A DNA stretch of 64,000 nucleotides from Progne subis subis (lineage: Eukaryota; Chordata; Aves; Passeriformes; Hirundinidae). Positions 9,557 to 20,400 of this stretch are shown here, one piece after another. The translations under genes were made by a program, and so were the position numbers. Position 1 is the first letter of the stretch. Every line of letters starts with the position of its first letter. The notes below the pieces were generated by a model. That model worked only from the letters and a program-made list of their open reading frames with translations, was not told the origin of the DNA and did not search any database. Where the stretch lies: assembly GCA_022316685.1 (NCBI GenBank), contig JAKJHU010001071.1, forward strand, positions 1 through 64,000, in the 5' to 3' direction.

Positions 9557-10628
9557 TACAAGTCTTATGTATTTTAATCCATTTTTTGTAGTTAATGGAC
9601 TTAAATTGCCTGTTTTATTGAAGAAAAAGTTCAAAATATTGACAAAAATATTCACAGTAAAAATATGAACCTGATCTAATTTTTTTTTCACATAGTTTAG
9701 TGAGGTTTTGTGAAGTGTGAAACACCTGCAATGCTGTTTGAACAAAATATTTCTAAGCAGAAGAATGAATTAACAAAATTGTCTGAAGGTGAATCATATG
9801 TTGATCTCAATAAATCATAGACAAGAGTATCCCAAGGAGGATGCCCTTGGGACAGCTGGATGCCTGAGCTGCTGTCCCTACTTCCGTCATGCTATGCCAC
9901 CCTGTGCCGCTCTCTCAGACCGACACTGCTGGTGCTCAGAGCAGTCATTTCCAGGTTCTGGCACAGCATTGACAGCCAGGCACTGCTGCTTTAAAGGACC
10001 ACAGGTGCCAACAAATACCCTGCACACAGTCCTGATTGTCCTTCTGAACAAGGAGTGGGGGATGGATGGCGCTGACGGCTCTTCCAAAGGAGTGGTAGAT
10101 ATGATGCGTGGTCAGCACTGATGTGCGTGGTGCGGTTGGCCTGAGCTGGATGCTGCTCTGTGGCACAGCTGGGCCAGGCCTGCTCTTGCTGGGGCAATGC
10201 TCAACTCTTGGATGTGACTGGGTCATCCTTTGTTTCTGTGTAACCACCCATAGCAGGGATATGCTCTGAGGGTTGCTGTTGTCTCTGTGGGAGCTTGAAC
10301 TGAACTGAGGCCACTGGATAATGACTTGAAACATCCCCCATTTGTAGAGACCAGGGAGCTTTATTGAAGCCGGTCTTGAGGACGGAAGAGCTGAGTTTTT
10401 GATTGTGTAGTGGCTAACCCCTGATGTAATAAGACAGAGAGTGACTGATAGGCTATGAGTGAGATAGAAAATAATCCTGTGGAGACAGGATGGTGCCTCT
10501 TGTCATGCTAAGCTGTTCTTCCTTGCACAAACCACCATCCCCCCCATGCCCCCTGTCCCACCTTGTACTTTCCCCTCTCCTCCTCCCTCTCCCACAACCC
10601 CCACCTGCACCTCCCCAAGTAACAAGGA
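9557..10628. other. Intergenic; possible LTR remnant near 10340-10400 (minus)
   Basis: 9557-9800 is AT-rich host flank. From about 9830 the sequence is more GC-balanced without a credible gene. Near 10355-10370 a plus-strand TTTATTG (AATAAA on minus) followed by a CCGG-rich edge suggests an old minus-strand LTR 3' end, but no boundary could be set. A pyrimidine-rich tract runs 10535-10615. Confidence 0.35.
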
Positions 10629-10634
10629 CATTCC

Positions 10635-11039
10635 TGTCACCGAGACACACAAAGCAGTCACACGCAGACAAAATAATCTTTGCAAAGCAGAGGTTCTTCC
10701 GATCCCAGCTCCTGCTGAGAGAGCGGAGAGAGGAGGAAGAGGAAGAAGAGCCTCTTTGTTTATTCTTTACTTTTTATACCTTTTTGGGTCTAGCAAAAGA
10801 TTGGCTTTTTGGGGTTTCCACCCCTCAGCCTCAGTGGCCAGACCAACTGTCAGTTACAGTTGTGTTCAGGTTAGAAATATGCAAACAAAGGACAGAGAAT
10901 GAAAAACAAAGGGTTTTGTTTATGTTACATCTGTGGGAAAGGTAGAAAACTGCTCTAATATTGTACAGTAACTAAAAGATCTCACTCCATTATGAAATTC
11001 AAAAGGCTAATTAAAAAACTCAGAAAAACCAGGGTAACA
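10635..11039 (-). repeat. Solo LTR (405 bp, minus) with perfect CATTCC duplication
   Basis: On the minus strand this runs from TGTTACCC to GGTGACA. Identical hexamers CATTCC flank it at 10629-10634 and 11040-11045. A TATAAAAA box (plus-strand TTTTTATACC, 10771-10780) lies about 15 bp upstream of AATAAA (plus TTTATT, 10759-10764) in minus sense. No internal retroviral sequence adjoins it, so it is a solo LTR of a class II-like element. It does not resemble the provirus 1 LTR. Confidence 0.82.
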
Positions 11040-11045
11040 CATTCC

Positions 11046-11651
11046 TATATGGCCTGTGGGTCATAGGGTTGATGGGCCATAATGGGCCATAATTGACTCA
11101 GCTGCCATGGTTGTGGGCAGCTGTGTTGTCTTGGACGCACGTGTGTTCTTGGTTACCTGTGTTGTCTTGGGCAGCAGTGTTTCCTCGGAAGGGAAACACA
11201 CTTGGACACCCAAAGTGTCCAGTGATCCACAGAAAGACATCATCCAGTGTGAAGCTCCCTGCCCTGGCAGAGGTACCTGGGTACCTGGGTGTCCCCACCT
11301 GAAGCTGACTATAAACCAAATAGACTTTGTGTTTAGCAGATTTTCCTGGGGATTTTTTCCCCACCAGTTCTTTGGTACTTCTCCCACCACCCAACAGATC
11401 TGTTCTGCAACCACCACTTTGACTGAGACTGCTCAGCATCCAAGTCTTGGTGAAGGGCATATGGGGGGGTAAGAGCTTCACATTCTTGGGCTCTCTCTCT
11501 TTTTTTTATTTTTCTTTTCTTGTCTTCCGCCCCCCCGCCATTATTCACAGTCTTGTGCTTTTTCTTTCTTTTTCCTTGTGCATGTCCTTGGGTGGTGATG
11601 TTGCATTTTTATATTGCAATGTTTTCTTGTCATTATATTACTAGAGACAAT
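11046..11651. other. Unassigned sequence between two solo LTRs
   Basis: 600 bp with short direct repeats (GGGCCATAAT twice near 11070-11095, GGTACCTGG/GTACCTGGG near 11272-11290) and a T-rich tract at 11495-11525. It may be older LTR or leader sequence. No gene is supported. Confidence 0.3.
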
Positions 11652-11657
11652 ATTAAC

Positions 11658-12196
11658 TGTTGTAGTACATTAATTTGGTTTATAGTGTATTTCATTTTTA
11701 TATTGGGTTTTGTAATATTTCTTCTGTACCCCCTTCTGTATCTGTTCTCTTGGAAAATGAATCACAAGGTTTGTCCCTGCTCCTCTGCCCCACCCATCCC
11801 CCCGCGCTGGAATGTAACCCAACTTTGTTCCACTCCCACCTTGTCCCTGATTGGGTTGTGGCTTGTCCCTGCCTCTAGGCCCATCCCCTCTGGAAAAAAA
11901 GCCCTGGAACGGCCTAGGGGGCTCTCTCTTGCTCGGGGACAAGGACAGGGATGGGGACCGAACTGGGCTCTGGACTGCTGGGGCAGGACCCCAGAATAAA
12001 GCCGTGATTCCCTCCCCAGACTAAGAGCAGACTCTTTCCTTTTGCCATCGATGGACCCTGCTCTCTCCAAACAAGAAGGTTTGCAGCCTCTGGGTAGCTT
12101 TTAGGACCCTGGAAGGAAGACTCCTTCCGAAGTGGTTTGTCTCTCAAGCTAGCTGAAATGGAGCACGGGCTCTGAGGGGGAGAGAGTGCCGCTTCA
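11658..12196 (+). repeat. Solo LTR (539 bp, plus) related to the provirus 1 LTR, perfect ATTAAC duplication
   Basis: It begins TGTTGTAGTACATT and ends GCCGCTTCA. Identical hexamers ATTAAC lie at 11652-11657 and 12197-12202. AATAAA is at 11995-12000, and a TTTGCCATCG block at about 12040-12050 matches the provirus 1 LTR. The start, a CCCTGATTGGG box near 11848 and GC-rich segments are shared with the minus-strand solo LTR at 23659-24023. It is about 220 bp longer than the provirus 1 LTR. Confidence 0.87.
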
Positions 12197-12436
12197 ATTA
12201 ACCAAAACATCTACATACCTATTTTGCTTTGCAACTGAATTGTTCTATAATAAACCCTACATGTGCATATATAAAAACATGAATAATTTAGTGGCATTTC
12301 ACCCCAAAGGATCTTTTAACAGGAACTTGGACAGCCCCTGCCTTCTGCAGCACTTGTAACTCTCTCCTAATGCTGCTGTGCCCTAATCATCTTCATCTTG
12401 AAACAGATCTTGGCCTCTGTGGTCTTCCAGCACATC

Positions 12437-12769
12437 TCAGGACACCTGGCTTTTGCTGTAGTCTTCCCACCTCTTCAAAGGCACTGGACATTTTTGGTTC
12501 TCTTCAGACATCTCACAGGACATTGGACTCTTCATCATCATCTTCAGACATCTCATACTGCTCTTTGTCAATATCATATTCCCAGTCCTCCTCCTCAGCC
12601 AAGGTCCCTGGTTCACTAGAAACATGGGCTTCAACATGCTCCAGCATGTTCTGCATGCTCTGTATGGCCTCTGTCCCCTCCAGAATCAGCTCTGACTGCC
12701 TAAGGTCAAGAAATGTATTCACCTGGTAGATGAGAAAGGAGAGGGAAGACTTCTTGAATAGTTCTTCCT
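12437..12769 (-). pseudogene. Acidic-tailed minus-strand ORF, possible host exon or processed-gene fragment
   Basis: On the minus strand, from about 12769 to a stop at 12513, an open frame encodes a plausible soluble sequence. A Leu/Ile-rich segment (FLIYQVNTFLDLRQSELIL) is followed by a Glu/Met helix-like stretch and a strongly acidic carboxy terminus (EEEDWEYDI...EDDDEE). The composition is unlike the neighbouring repeats. Upstream (right) it runs straight into a plus-strand CR1 3' end, so any amino-terminal part is lost or replaced. After the stop, another minus frame continues to 12437. I do not recognise the family. A chance frame is possible. Confidence 0.3.
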
Positions 12770-12968
12770 CATGTTCTTTACATTGAGGCTGTAAGAGCAC
12801 TTGGAACAGGCTGCCCAGAGAGGTCATAGAGTCTCCTTCCCAGGAGACATTCCAAATCCACTTGTACACATTCCTCTGTAACCTTCTCTAGGTGATCCTG
12901 CCTTTGCAGGGCAATTGGAATAGATGACCTCCAGAGGTCATTGCCAACTATTCTGTGATTCTGTGATT
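12770..12968 (+). mobile_element. CR1 LINE 3'-end fragment
   Basis: Contains the conserved CR1 3' UTR phrases CTGCCCAGAGAGGT, TGACCTCCAGAGGTC and a terminal ATTCTGTGATTCTGTGAT, the 8-bp repeat that marks CR1 3' ends. Heavily 5' truncated, as is typical of CR1. Confidence 0.85.
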
Positions 12969-15340
12969 TGTACAGTTTGCCTACCCCTCACCAACAAATG
13001 TCTGCTGGGGACCTGGCAGTGGTGGCCCCTGGGACAGGAGACTATGGGACTGCAACCATGTGGCACTGCAGCTGGCCTAAGGAAGTGAAAGGCTCATTGC
13101 CCTTTTCCATGCCATCCTATTTTGTCCTTGGCACTCACCTGCCTGGGTCTGTTATTGAGCTGCCAAGACCATGTCAGAGAGGCAAGCTGGTCCTCACCCT
13201 TCTGCTTCAGGAGCTCCTTCTCCAGACTGTCTTACTGTCACTACAGGGTAACTTTGCTCCGCTGACCCCCCTGCTGGGGCCAGGCCCAGCTACTCCTCTG
13301 CAGAGCCTTCATCTGCAGGCTCGGCAGTTCTTCTGGGAGGCTGGAAACTGATATTACTTTCTTCAAAAGGATCTCCTCCACTGGTGTCTTTGGCATCTGC
13401 TGCCACAGACCAGGGCATCCAGGGAACATGCTGACTCCTGAAGGGACTGCTCTCCCAAGAGTGGGTATCCCAGGGCTCTGCATTCCTTCAATGACCTCAC
13501 AAGGCAGGTCAAGGCCCTAGAGCATCACAGCAATCTCTGAGCAATACAGAGCCCTGGCAACTGACCCCAACAGTCACTCCCAATGCAGGTGTTCTGTGGC
13601 ACTAAACCCCAGACATGGTGTCTGGTAACAGCTGCCACAAACCCCAATCCATCAAAACTACCAAAGTTCCATATTTGTAATTTTTACAGTATGGAAGATA
13701 AAGCCATCTTGAATAGGAAATTATGATGCCAACTATTTTTAGAAGTACAGAGGCTCAAGATTAACATGACCTTTTCCAATGGAGTACAGCAGCTGTGAAC
13801 CTTGGCTGCTGGGAAGCTTGACTGCTGCTATCTTACTTTATGAAGGGGTTTTACCAATCTTATTTGGAGCACCTTTCAAAAAGGTTGGAGTTTTTGTATT
13901 GAAAACCTTCATTCTTACATCTATTAATCATGAAGAACATTAGTTTTAGGCACTGGATGGTTTTGGTTTCGGAAAAAAATTAACATATATGTAGCCACAC
14001 AAGTGAGCAGACAAGAATTAAAAAGGTACAGACCTTGCACTTTCTGAAGAACAGGAAAGTTGATTTACCTATGATTAATAGAAATTAGAGCCCATGTAAA
14101 AGAAGCCTTGCTCTTTCAAAGATTTTCATGCTTGTTTGAGATACACAGTAGAACTCTGGTCATAGCCAAGTTGAAGAAGCTGAATATGGCCTGTCTCTGA
14201 GCATGTCCAATTCCTATGGCATTCAGTGGGAGCTATGTGCCTGGGTAGGCAGACATAAAGTTGCACTGTGATTGGATTCACTACAATTTAGTGAGGTTAA
14301 AAGAAGATTCAGCTCAAATATTCGCAGCTTGCAAGTAGTATTTTTGGAGGTAGAAAATGGTAACTGTCATGTAGAGCACAATGCTTTATATGTTTAAAAA
14401 AAAAAATTATTTCAATGATACGTTTCTAAAATTTTATTTGTGTTATGCCATGTATGATATTCATGAAACAGTTTACAGAAGTTTAGTACCCGTATTTGAA
14501 CACTTGCTTGTTGTCATACATCTTCCCTCTCATTTTAATACAGAAAAGAGACAGAAATTTCCTGTACAATTCAGTTTTTACACTTATACAGGAAACTACT
14601 CACAATATTAGTCTTCCAGTTTCAGAGATCTTATGGTGTTACACAAGGATTAAAATAAAGTTGCTGCCTTCAACCTGTGAAATATACTATCAGGGAGAGA
14701 GAATAAAGCAAGGGCAGCACAAGCACCAGGTCAGATTGACCTCTCTCCTCCTGATAAGAATAGAACAACATTTTACTCACTCAATAAGGATAGTAGAACA
14801 GAACAACCTTTACTGTTATCAAGGATCCCAGAACACAACTGCTCAGCTTTAGAGAAATAAATAAAGGATATAATTTAGGGAAACAGAAGTCATGCAAAAT
14901 GCTAGCAGGATGCCATCTCAGCTCTGTAAGTCTGACAAAGTAGAAGTTATGCAAAACAAACACACTGTGCTTAAAAGCAGGGGGAAGAGGAACAGCCACC
15001 TAAAATGGACACTAGATGTTGGAGAGAGATCCCAGAGAATCATGTAATATAGCCAGATAAAGTCAAGGAGGTGGGTATAGCTAATGAATATGTAATCAAC
15101 ATGTATGATAAAATCTCTGTCCGTCCAACACTCAAATGGAGGAAGGATCCCCCAGGGTGAGCAACATGCTGCGATAAAAAATTCTTGCTTCCTAGTACTC
15201 AAAACTGTGTTAGAAAGTTTTTATCTGGCCAATTTCAGTATCACTGAAAAATCACTGAAAAACCACTCACTCCTTGTGAGTGAGTGAGGCGATGGTGCTA
15301 TGGAAGCTGGGTGAGCTGTGTTGCTTCAGAGCTGCTGATC
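12969..15340. other. Intergenic, no gene seen
   Basis: 12969-13620 is GC-balanced with no long frame in a single register; it may be old repeat. From 13620 the sequence is AT-rich and unremarkable. Confidence 0.45.
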
Positions 15341-15426
15341 CATCCCATCCCATCCCATCCCATCCCATCCCATCCCATCCCATCCCATCCCATCCCATCC
15401 CATCCCATCCCATCCCATCCCATCCC
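15341..15426 (+). repeat. Pentanucleotide microsatellite (CATCC)n, about 17 units
   Basis: A perfect tandem array of CATCC over 86 bp. It abuts the left end of the 1.5-kb LTR-like repeat at 15431. A CCATCCCATTCC stretch reappears at the right end of that repeat (16982-16993), so the LTR probably landed inside or at the edge of the array. Confidence 0.95.
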
Positions 15427-15430
15427 AATC

Positions 15431-16981
15431 TGTAGTGGTTTCATGTTCACTAAATTCTGGTCTTAGTACTCACTCTTTTTCTGTGGGAGAGAGACTAGGA
15501 GAAAAACAAAGCAGGCTCAACCTTAAAAAATGAACAAAAGTTTTATTAGCACACACTAAAAGAATAGAAAAAGAAAGTTGGGGGGAAAAAAAGTAAAGCC
15601 AGAATGACACTCCAAAAACACTCTTCCCTTCCCTCACAAACTGTTCACTTTCTTAGAAAACAACATAAAGAGACAAAACTTGTAATTTTCAGTCAGTTTC
15701 ACCATCTGACAATAGTCTTTCATCAATTCTTTAGGATAAGAGTCTCTCTTAGAGTCATGGATCCCACTGACAACTTAGAACAGCTCTCTTGTGGGTTTTT
15801 TAAACTGTCACAAAAACAACTGCCTGGAGAAACCTGCTTTTGTGACCCTCCCATTAGCACGTTCCCAAGCTGCTTATGGGTCATGGGTCTTAGACTTTTG
15901 CATACTGAGGTGCCACTGTTTAAAGATGAATAACTCCAAAGCAAAGGATTCTTCATCTCAAAGTACAGACATATCTTCTCACTTCTTCACTGGCGCAGAG
16001 AGCTTCTCATCTCTCTCTCTGTTCAAGCATCTTATAGGATTAATATCACTTAGTCCATCACAAACACCTTCGGCTCAAATCCACACACAAATCTAAAACA
16101 ATCATCTCCCCAAATGCTTATTTTTCCCATGATTTAAAGGAATGATCTAAATGTAGAGTTCATTTCCATGGCTCAAATAAGAGTTGAACAACCAACTCTT
16201 CAACCCTCTGTCCCAATAGTCTTTTCACTCTCGCTCTACTGACTTCATGCTGTTTCCTCTTTATGTTCACTCTGTCCTTTTCTTTTCTCTCTCAGAGAAG
16301 GGACCAAGCTCTGGAAGCTTCATGTTGCCAGGAAAGGGTTAAATTTGCCTAGAGTCTCTTCTCTCCCAGGGTAGCTTGTGGTACTAGACGTTCAAGGCCA
16401 TGCTGGTGATAGGAGGAAGAACTCACACAGAAACATCAGGGATCAGAGCACCCAGGCAGTCCGGAATCACAAAAAAAACCAGGCAGCATCATAAATGCCT
16501 TCTCAGCCCACCCCTCAGGTGTAAAATCGGGGTGGTGCTCAGCCTAAATGGTGCCCACATAGCTCTTATCAGGGGCCCGGCAGAGGTCTGTCCCTGCTCC
16601 AGGAGAAGTTTGGAGAAAGTACCTGTTGTAAAGCAGCAACCTTCTCCTCCCCCCACCCACCCGGGAGCCGATGGAATCTGGCCAGGCCTCAGGCCAGCTC
16701 CCCCCCAGAAAGGGGAGAGCAGCAGGCCCAACTCAATGTTACCTGTTTCTCTCTCACCAAAGCAAAGAAGGAAAAGGGCCACCTACAGGAAATCAAGTGG
16801 TTTTATATGGTACTTCCCAAAGTCGTAGCCAACAATTTTCAGTGGTCAAAACAGATGCCAATATTCCAACTAACCCTCTGATAGGTCCCTGTCCTTTCTA
16901 AAGCAATTCCCAAGTCCTGACCCAGAAAATCATTCTACATTCCTCTATAACTAAAAAACCAAACTGTACTAAACCATGACA
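15431..16981 (-). mobile_element. 1.5-kb LTR-like repeat, copy A (minus)
   Basis: On the minus strand this starts TGTCATGGTTTAGTACAG and ends AAACCACTACA, matching copies B (25636) and C (58576). TATAAAA is at 16801-16808 (minus sense) and AATAAA near the far end (plus TTTATT 15542-15547). Flanks CAATC (15426-15430) and CCATC (16982-16986) match at 4 of 5 bases, compatible with a 5-bp duplication as in class III (ERVL-type) elements. Several frames of 100-140 codons occur on either strand but are not shared as coding sequence between copies. Confidence 0.72.
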
Positions 16982-17235
16982 CCATCCCATTCCTTCCAAC
17001 CCAGGAGGCTGTGCATGGCTCTTACTGACATTTGGGGTGTCCTGTGTAAGATGAGCTTATAGCCAGCACGGGCACAGCTGGTGAACTCTTGCAGGATGGA
17101 AGCTGACATGTCTCTGTGTGTGGTTTGCTCTCAGGCTAGAATTTTCAGGTACTTTTTTAAATTTAATATTGCAGAATAGTCATAAATATACCGGTTCACA
17201 GTTGTGTTATTAGCAACCTAAGAACTGCATGGATT

Positions 17236-17939
17236 CACTGAGGGGAAATAATGTTTGACCAAATCTCATAGCCTTCTATGATGACACAGCAGAAGGGTTG
17301 ACAAAGAGAAAGCAGTGGATACAGTCTGCCTTGACTTCAACAAAGTCACTTTTTACAGTTGTCTCCCATAACATCCTCATAGGTCAGTTCAGAAATCGTG
17401 GGTTAGATGAATGGTCAGTGTGGTGGATCAATAACTGGCTGAATGGCAGAGCTCAGAAGATTGTGATCAGTGGAGTAAAATCTGGTTGGAGGCCTGCAGT
17501 CAGTGTTTTTCCCCTGGGATCAATCCTGTGTCCAGTCTTATTCAACTAGTTTATCAACAACCTGAAAAAGAGGATAGACCGTACACTCAGCAAGTTTGAT
17601 GATAATACAAAACTGGGGAAACGGCACCACTCAAGGTTATGCTGCCATTCATCAGGAGCTTAATAGACTGGAGAGCTGAGTGGAGAGTGACCTGATGAGG
17701 TTCAGCAAGGGCAAGTGTATGGTCCTGTACCTGGGGAGGAATAATCTCAAGTGCCAGCAGCTCTGCAGAAGAGAACAGCTCTGCAGGAAAGACTATCTGC
17801 AAGAAAATTACTTGGGACCAGCTCTGCAGAAAGGGACTTGGGAGCCTCGGTGGATCACAAGTTGACTATGACCTGACAGTGCCCTTATGGCCAGGAGGGC
17901 CAAGGGTATCCTGGGGTGCATTGGGAAGAGTATGGCCAA
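17236..17939 (+). mobile_element. CR1 LINE, 5' segment (RT coding remnant)
   Basis: Translation in mixed frames shows CR1 reverse-transcriptase phrases: a CLTNLIAF-like start, LDFNK followed by VSHNILI, WINNWLNGRAQ, and PLGSILCPVLFN followed by a stop near 17548. The order is that of CR1 ORF2, domain RT 4-6. The fragment continues to the beginning of the 3' UTR and is interrupted at 17939 by an inserted LTR, resuming at 18574. Multiple stops make it non-functional. Confidence 0.8.
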
Positions 17940-18567
17940 TAGGTATTATGATTTAATGGATGTTAAAGGCTGCTGCCCAAATTAAGGTGCAAAGAAGACT
18001 AAATGTGCAACATTATCAGTTCAACAGTACAGGCTTTATTTTGCAAAATTGCTTGTATAAGAAAAAGAGAGAGAGAAGGAGAAGAGAGAGAACATGCAAG
18101 TAGAAGATAGTTACCACCATGGATGCGGATCATCCTATTAGTCATTCAGTGCTCTGACCTTCTTCTGGTGCTGGATACCTACCCCCTGGTTCACTCCCTG
18201 AGTTATTTTTATTTAGTACATTATTTGCACAAGAAACAAAGGTAGGAGTGGCTTCCAGATCCTCTTTAGTAGGAGTAATTGTCAATTCCTCCTTAGCATG
18301 AAAGGGAGAGGAGGAATGGCTTTGGCTATCACTCTTGCTCAAGTCTTAGTTCAATAGTCATTGAGGTCTGCTCTGGAAGTTATGTAGCACACAGCAGCAG
18401 AATGTTGCAGTGAAAAGCATCTGTCCTGCCTAGGCAAAGACAGAACTGAAACTATTTCTTCTGCTGTTTGTGCTTAGAGATTACTAATATTTTCTGCAAC
18501 AAGTTTTGCAACCAAGTGTTTGTTTAGGGCATATACTACAAATGTCATTAACTCTTTCCTTACTGCA
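17940..18567 (-). repeat. Probable solo LTR (628 bp, minus) inserted in a CR1
   Basis: This block interrupts a CR1 and is bounded by identical GGCCAA hexamers (17934-17939 and 18568-18573). On the minus strand it starts TGCAGTAAGG, carries a TTATACAAG TATA-like element, and has AATAAA at 18040-18035 about 95 bp before its end, which reads TA rather than CA. Family unknown. It must be younger than the host CR1. Confidence 0.68.
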
Positions 18568-18573
18568 GGCCAA

Positions 18574-19113
18574 GGGAGGTGATCCTGCCCCTCTATTCAG
18601 CCCTGGTGAGGCCATATCTGGAGTGCCGTGTCCAGTTCTGGACTCCTCAGTACAAGAGAGACAGATATTGGAGAGGGTCTAGTGGGGTGGACAAAATCAC
18701 AAAGATGATTTAGGGTCTGGAGCATGTTATGAGAAGACATTGTAGGAGCTGGGCTTGCTTAGTCTACAGAAGACTGAGAGGACATCTCATTAATGCATAT
18801 AGACATCTCAAAGACAGGTGTCAGGAGGATGGTACCAGATTTTTAGCAGTGTCCAGTGACAGGACATGGACCAATGGCCTTAGACAAAAACACATGAAAT
18901 TTTACCTCAGCATGAGGAAGAAATTCTTTACATTGAAACTTGGAACAAGCTGCCCAAAGGTTGTAGACTCCCCCTGTAGAGATATTCCAAATCCAAGGAA
19001 TACTTGGATGTATTCCTCTGTAACCTTCTCTAGGTGACCCTGCCTTTGCAGGGCAGTTGGACTAGATGACCTCCTAAGATCACTTCCAACCAATAACAAT
19101 TCTGTGATTCTGA
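18574..19113 (+). mobile_element. CR1 LINE, 3' segment
   Basis: Continuation of the CR1 from 17939. It contains the CR1 3' phrases GGTGAGGCCATATCTGGAGTG, CCAGTTCTGGACTCCTCAG, GGAAGAAATTCTTTAC, ACAAGCTGCCCAAAGG and GACTAGATGACCTCC, and ends with an ATTCTGTGATTCTG terminus near 19113. Confidence 0.88.
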
Positions 19114-19740
19114 ATACTCAAAAGTGTCTGAAAATTAAAATAGACATTTTTAAGTATTAGGAACTAGCTACATAAGAAAGAAGGTGAAAATACAACAGTA
19201 TGTCATGAATCCATGAAGTCTTTATACTGTTGTATCCTCATCTCAAAAAGGAAGTAATTAATAAAAGAGTCAGGGAATGATTTTCATATGTAAGAGAAAA
19301 CAGGGAAGGGAAGCACACAATAGGAGTTATAAAGTCCTGACTGGCATGGAGAAAGTGCTGTTATTGCTTGATATTCTGTTAGGCAGGAGAATGAGGCATT
19401 AAATTGGATTATCAAGAAACAAGTTTAAAACCAACAGAAGCAAATGTTTTTCCAGTCAAACTGTAACTAAATCATTAAACTCAATTCTAAAGAGTAATTT
19501 GGTTAAAAAATTAAAAGTGATCTCAAAGATAATTACACAAGTTTATGGAATAAAACTCTATTAAGAGCTTTTAATCGGTACAAGGTCTTCCAAGCTGTTG
19601 GCTGCACAAGGGTGGGTGAGTTTGTCAGGAGTCCCTCTGCTATGATTGTGTTTTCTGCTATTTGCATAAGTATACGCTGCCTCCAGACAAGGATAGGTGG
19701 AAGTCTGGTGTAGCTCTGAGTTGTTAAAAACCAATGTAAT

Positions 19741-20400
19741 CATGGACAAAGATCCTCTAACTCTTTAAAGTTAGAAAGTGGTATGTTTATTCACCAGCAG
19801 GCAGCACAGGAATCATCTCCAAAAGGCATGGCCACCCTGAACAAGGTTCTTTGTTCTCTATTTATTTTCCAAGATCTTGCATGCAATACATATGCTTAAC
19901 TCCAGCACCTCCCATCCCCACTCTGTATTAAAATGAGGCTATTAGTCCTTCACCTGTGCGCAGTTGTTCTCTTGAATTGGGTTGGTGGTCTCGAATTGGG
20001 TCAGTGGTCTCAAAGGGTGAAGTCAGAAGAGTCTTCATCAGGTCTCTGTGACCCTCTGGTATGATCCAAGCTCTCCTGCTTCGTGATTGATTGATACCAA
20101 GTCCAGGTGCTGGCCATTGTTCTTACTGGTTTCAATCTGTTCTTACTATGGTTCACTTGCTCCACTTTTTCTATAAACAAGCTCATAATATAAGAGTTAG
20201 CTCTAACTTGGGCATCTAATAATCATTAACCTACCATTTACTAATCTAACTTACATCTTGATCAATATAAATTGCTTCCAACCCTTAGCTAAAATCTTAA
20301 CTCTTTAAAATCACGTTTCATCTCTACATATCTGCTCTTCAGTTTTAAGTCTCAAGTCTTAACAGTCTTAGAGACTCAGACCCTTAGAAACAGAAACCAC
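19741..20400 (-). repeat. LTR-like repeat, copy F (minus)
   Basis: The first about 200 bp resemble 23453-23660: CTCTAAC-TTTAAAGTTAGAAAG, GTATGTTTATT (AATAAA on minus), and a CAGGCAGCAC block, then CACCTCCCAT-CC-CACT-TGTAT. The TCTAAC/GTTAGA pair could fold as a hairpin near the poly(A) signal. The right boundary is not defined; the AT-rich part to about 20400 is only loosely similar. Confidence 0.5.

Noticed and set aside
10490..10945. 151-codon frame
   Set aside because: Runs through a C-rich tract and the antisense of a solo LTR.
15284..15466. Frame encoding Ile-Pro-Ser-His repeats
   Set aside because: Direct translation of the (CATCC)n microsatellite.
16400..16828. 142-codon frame in repeat copy A
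   Set aside because: Not preserved in the equivalent parts of copies B and C, so it is chance within an LTR-like repeat.
18142..18342. 66-codon minus-strand Ser/Glu-rich frame considered as an accessory gene
   Set aside because: Inside the probable solo LTR, with no homology or translation context I can support.
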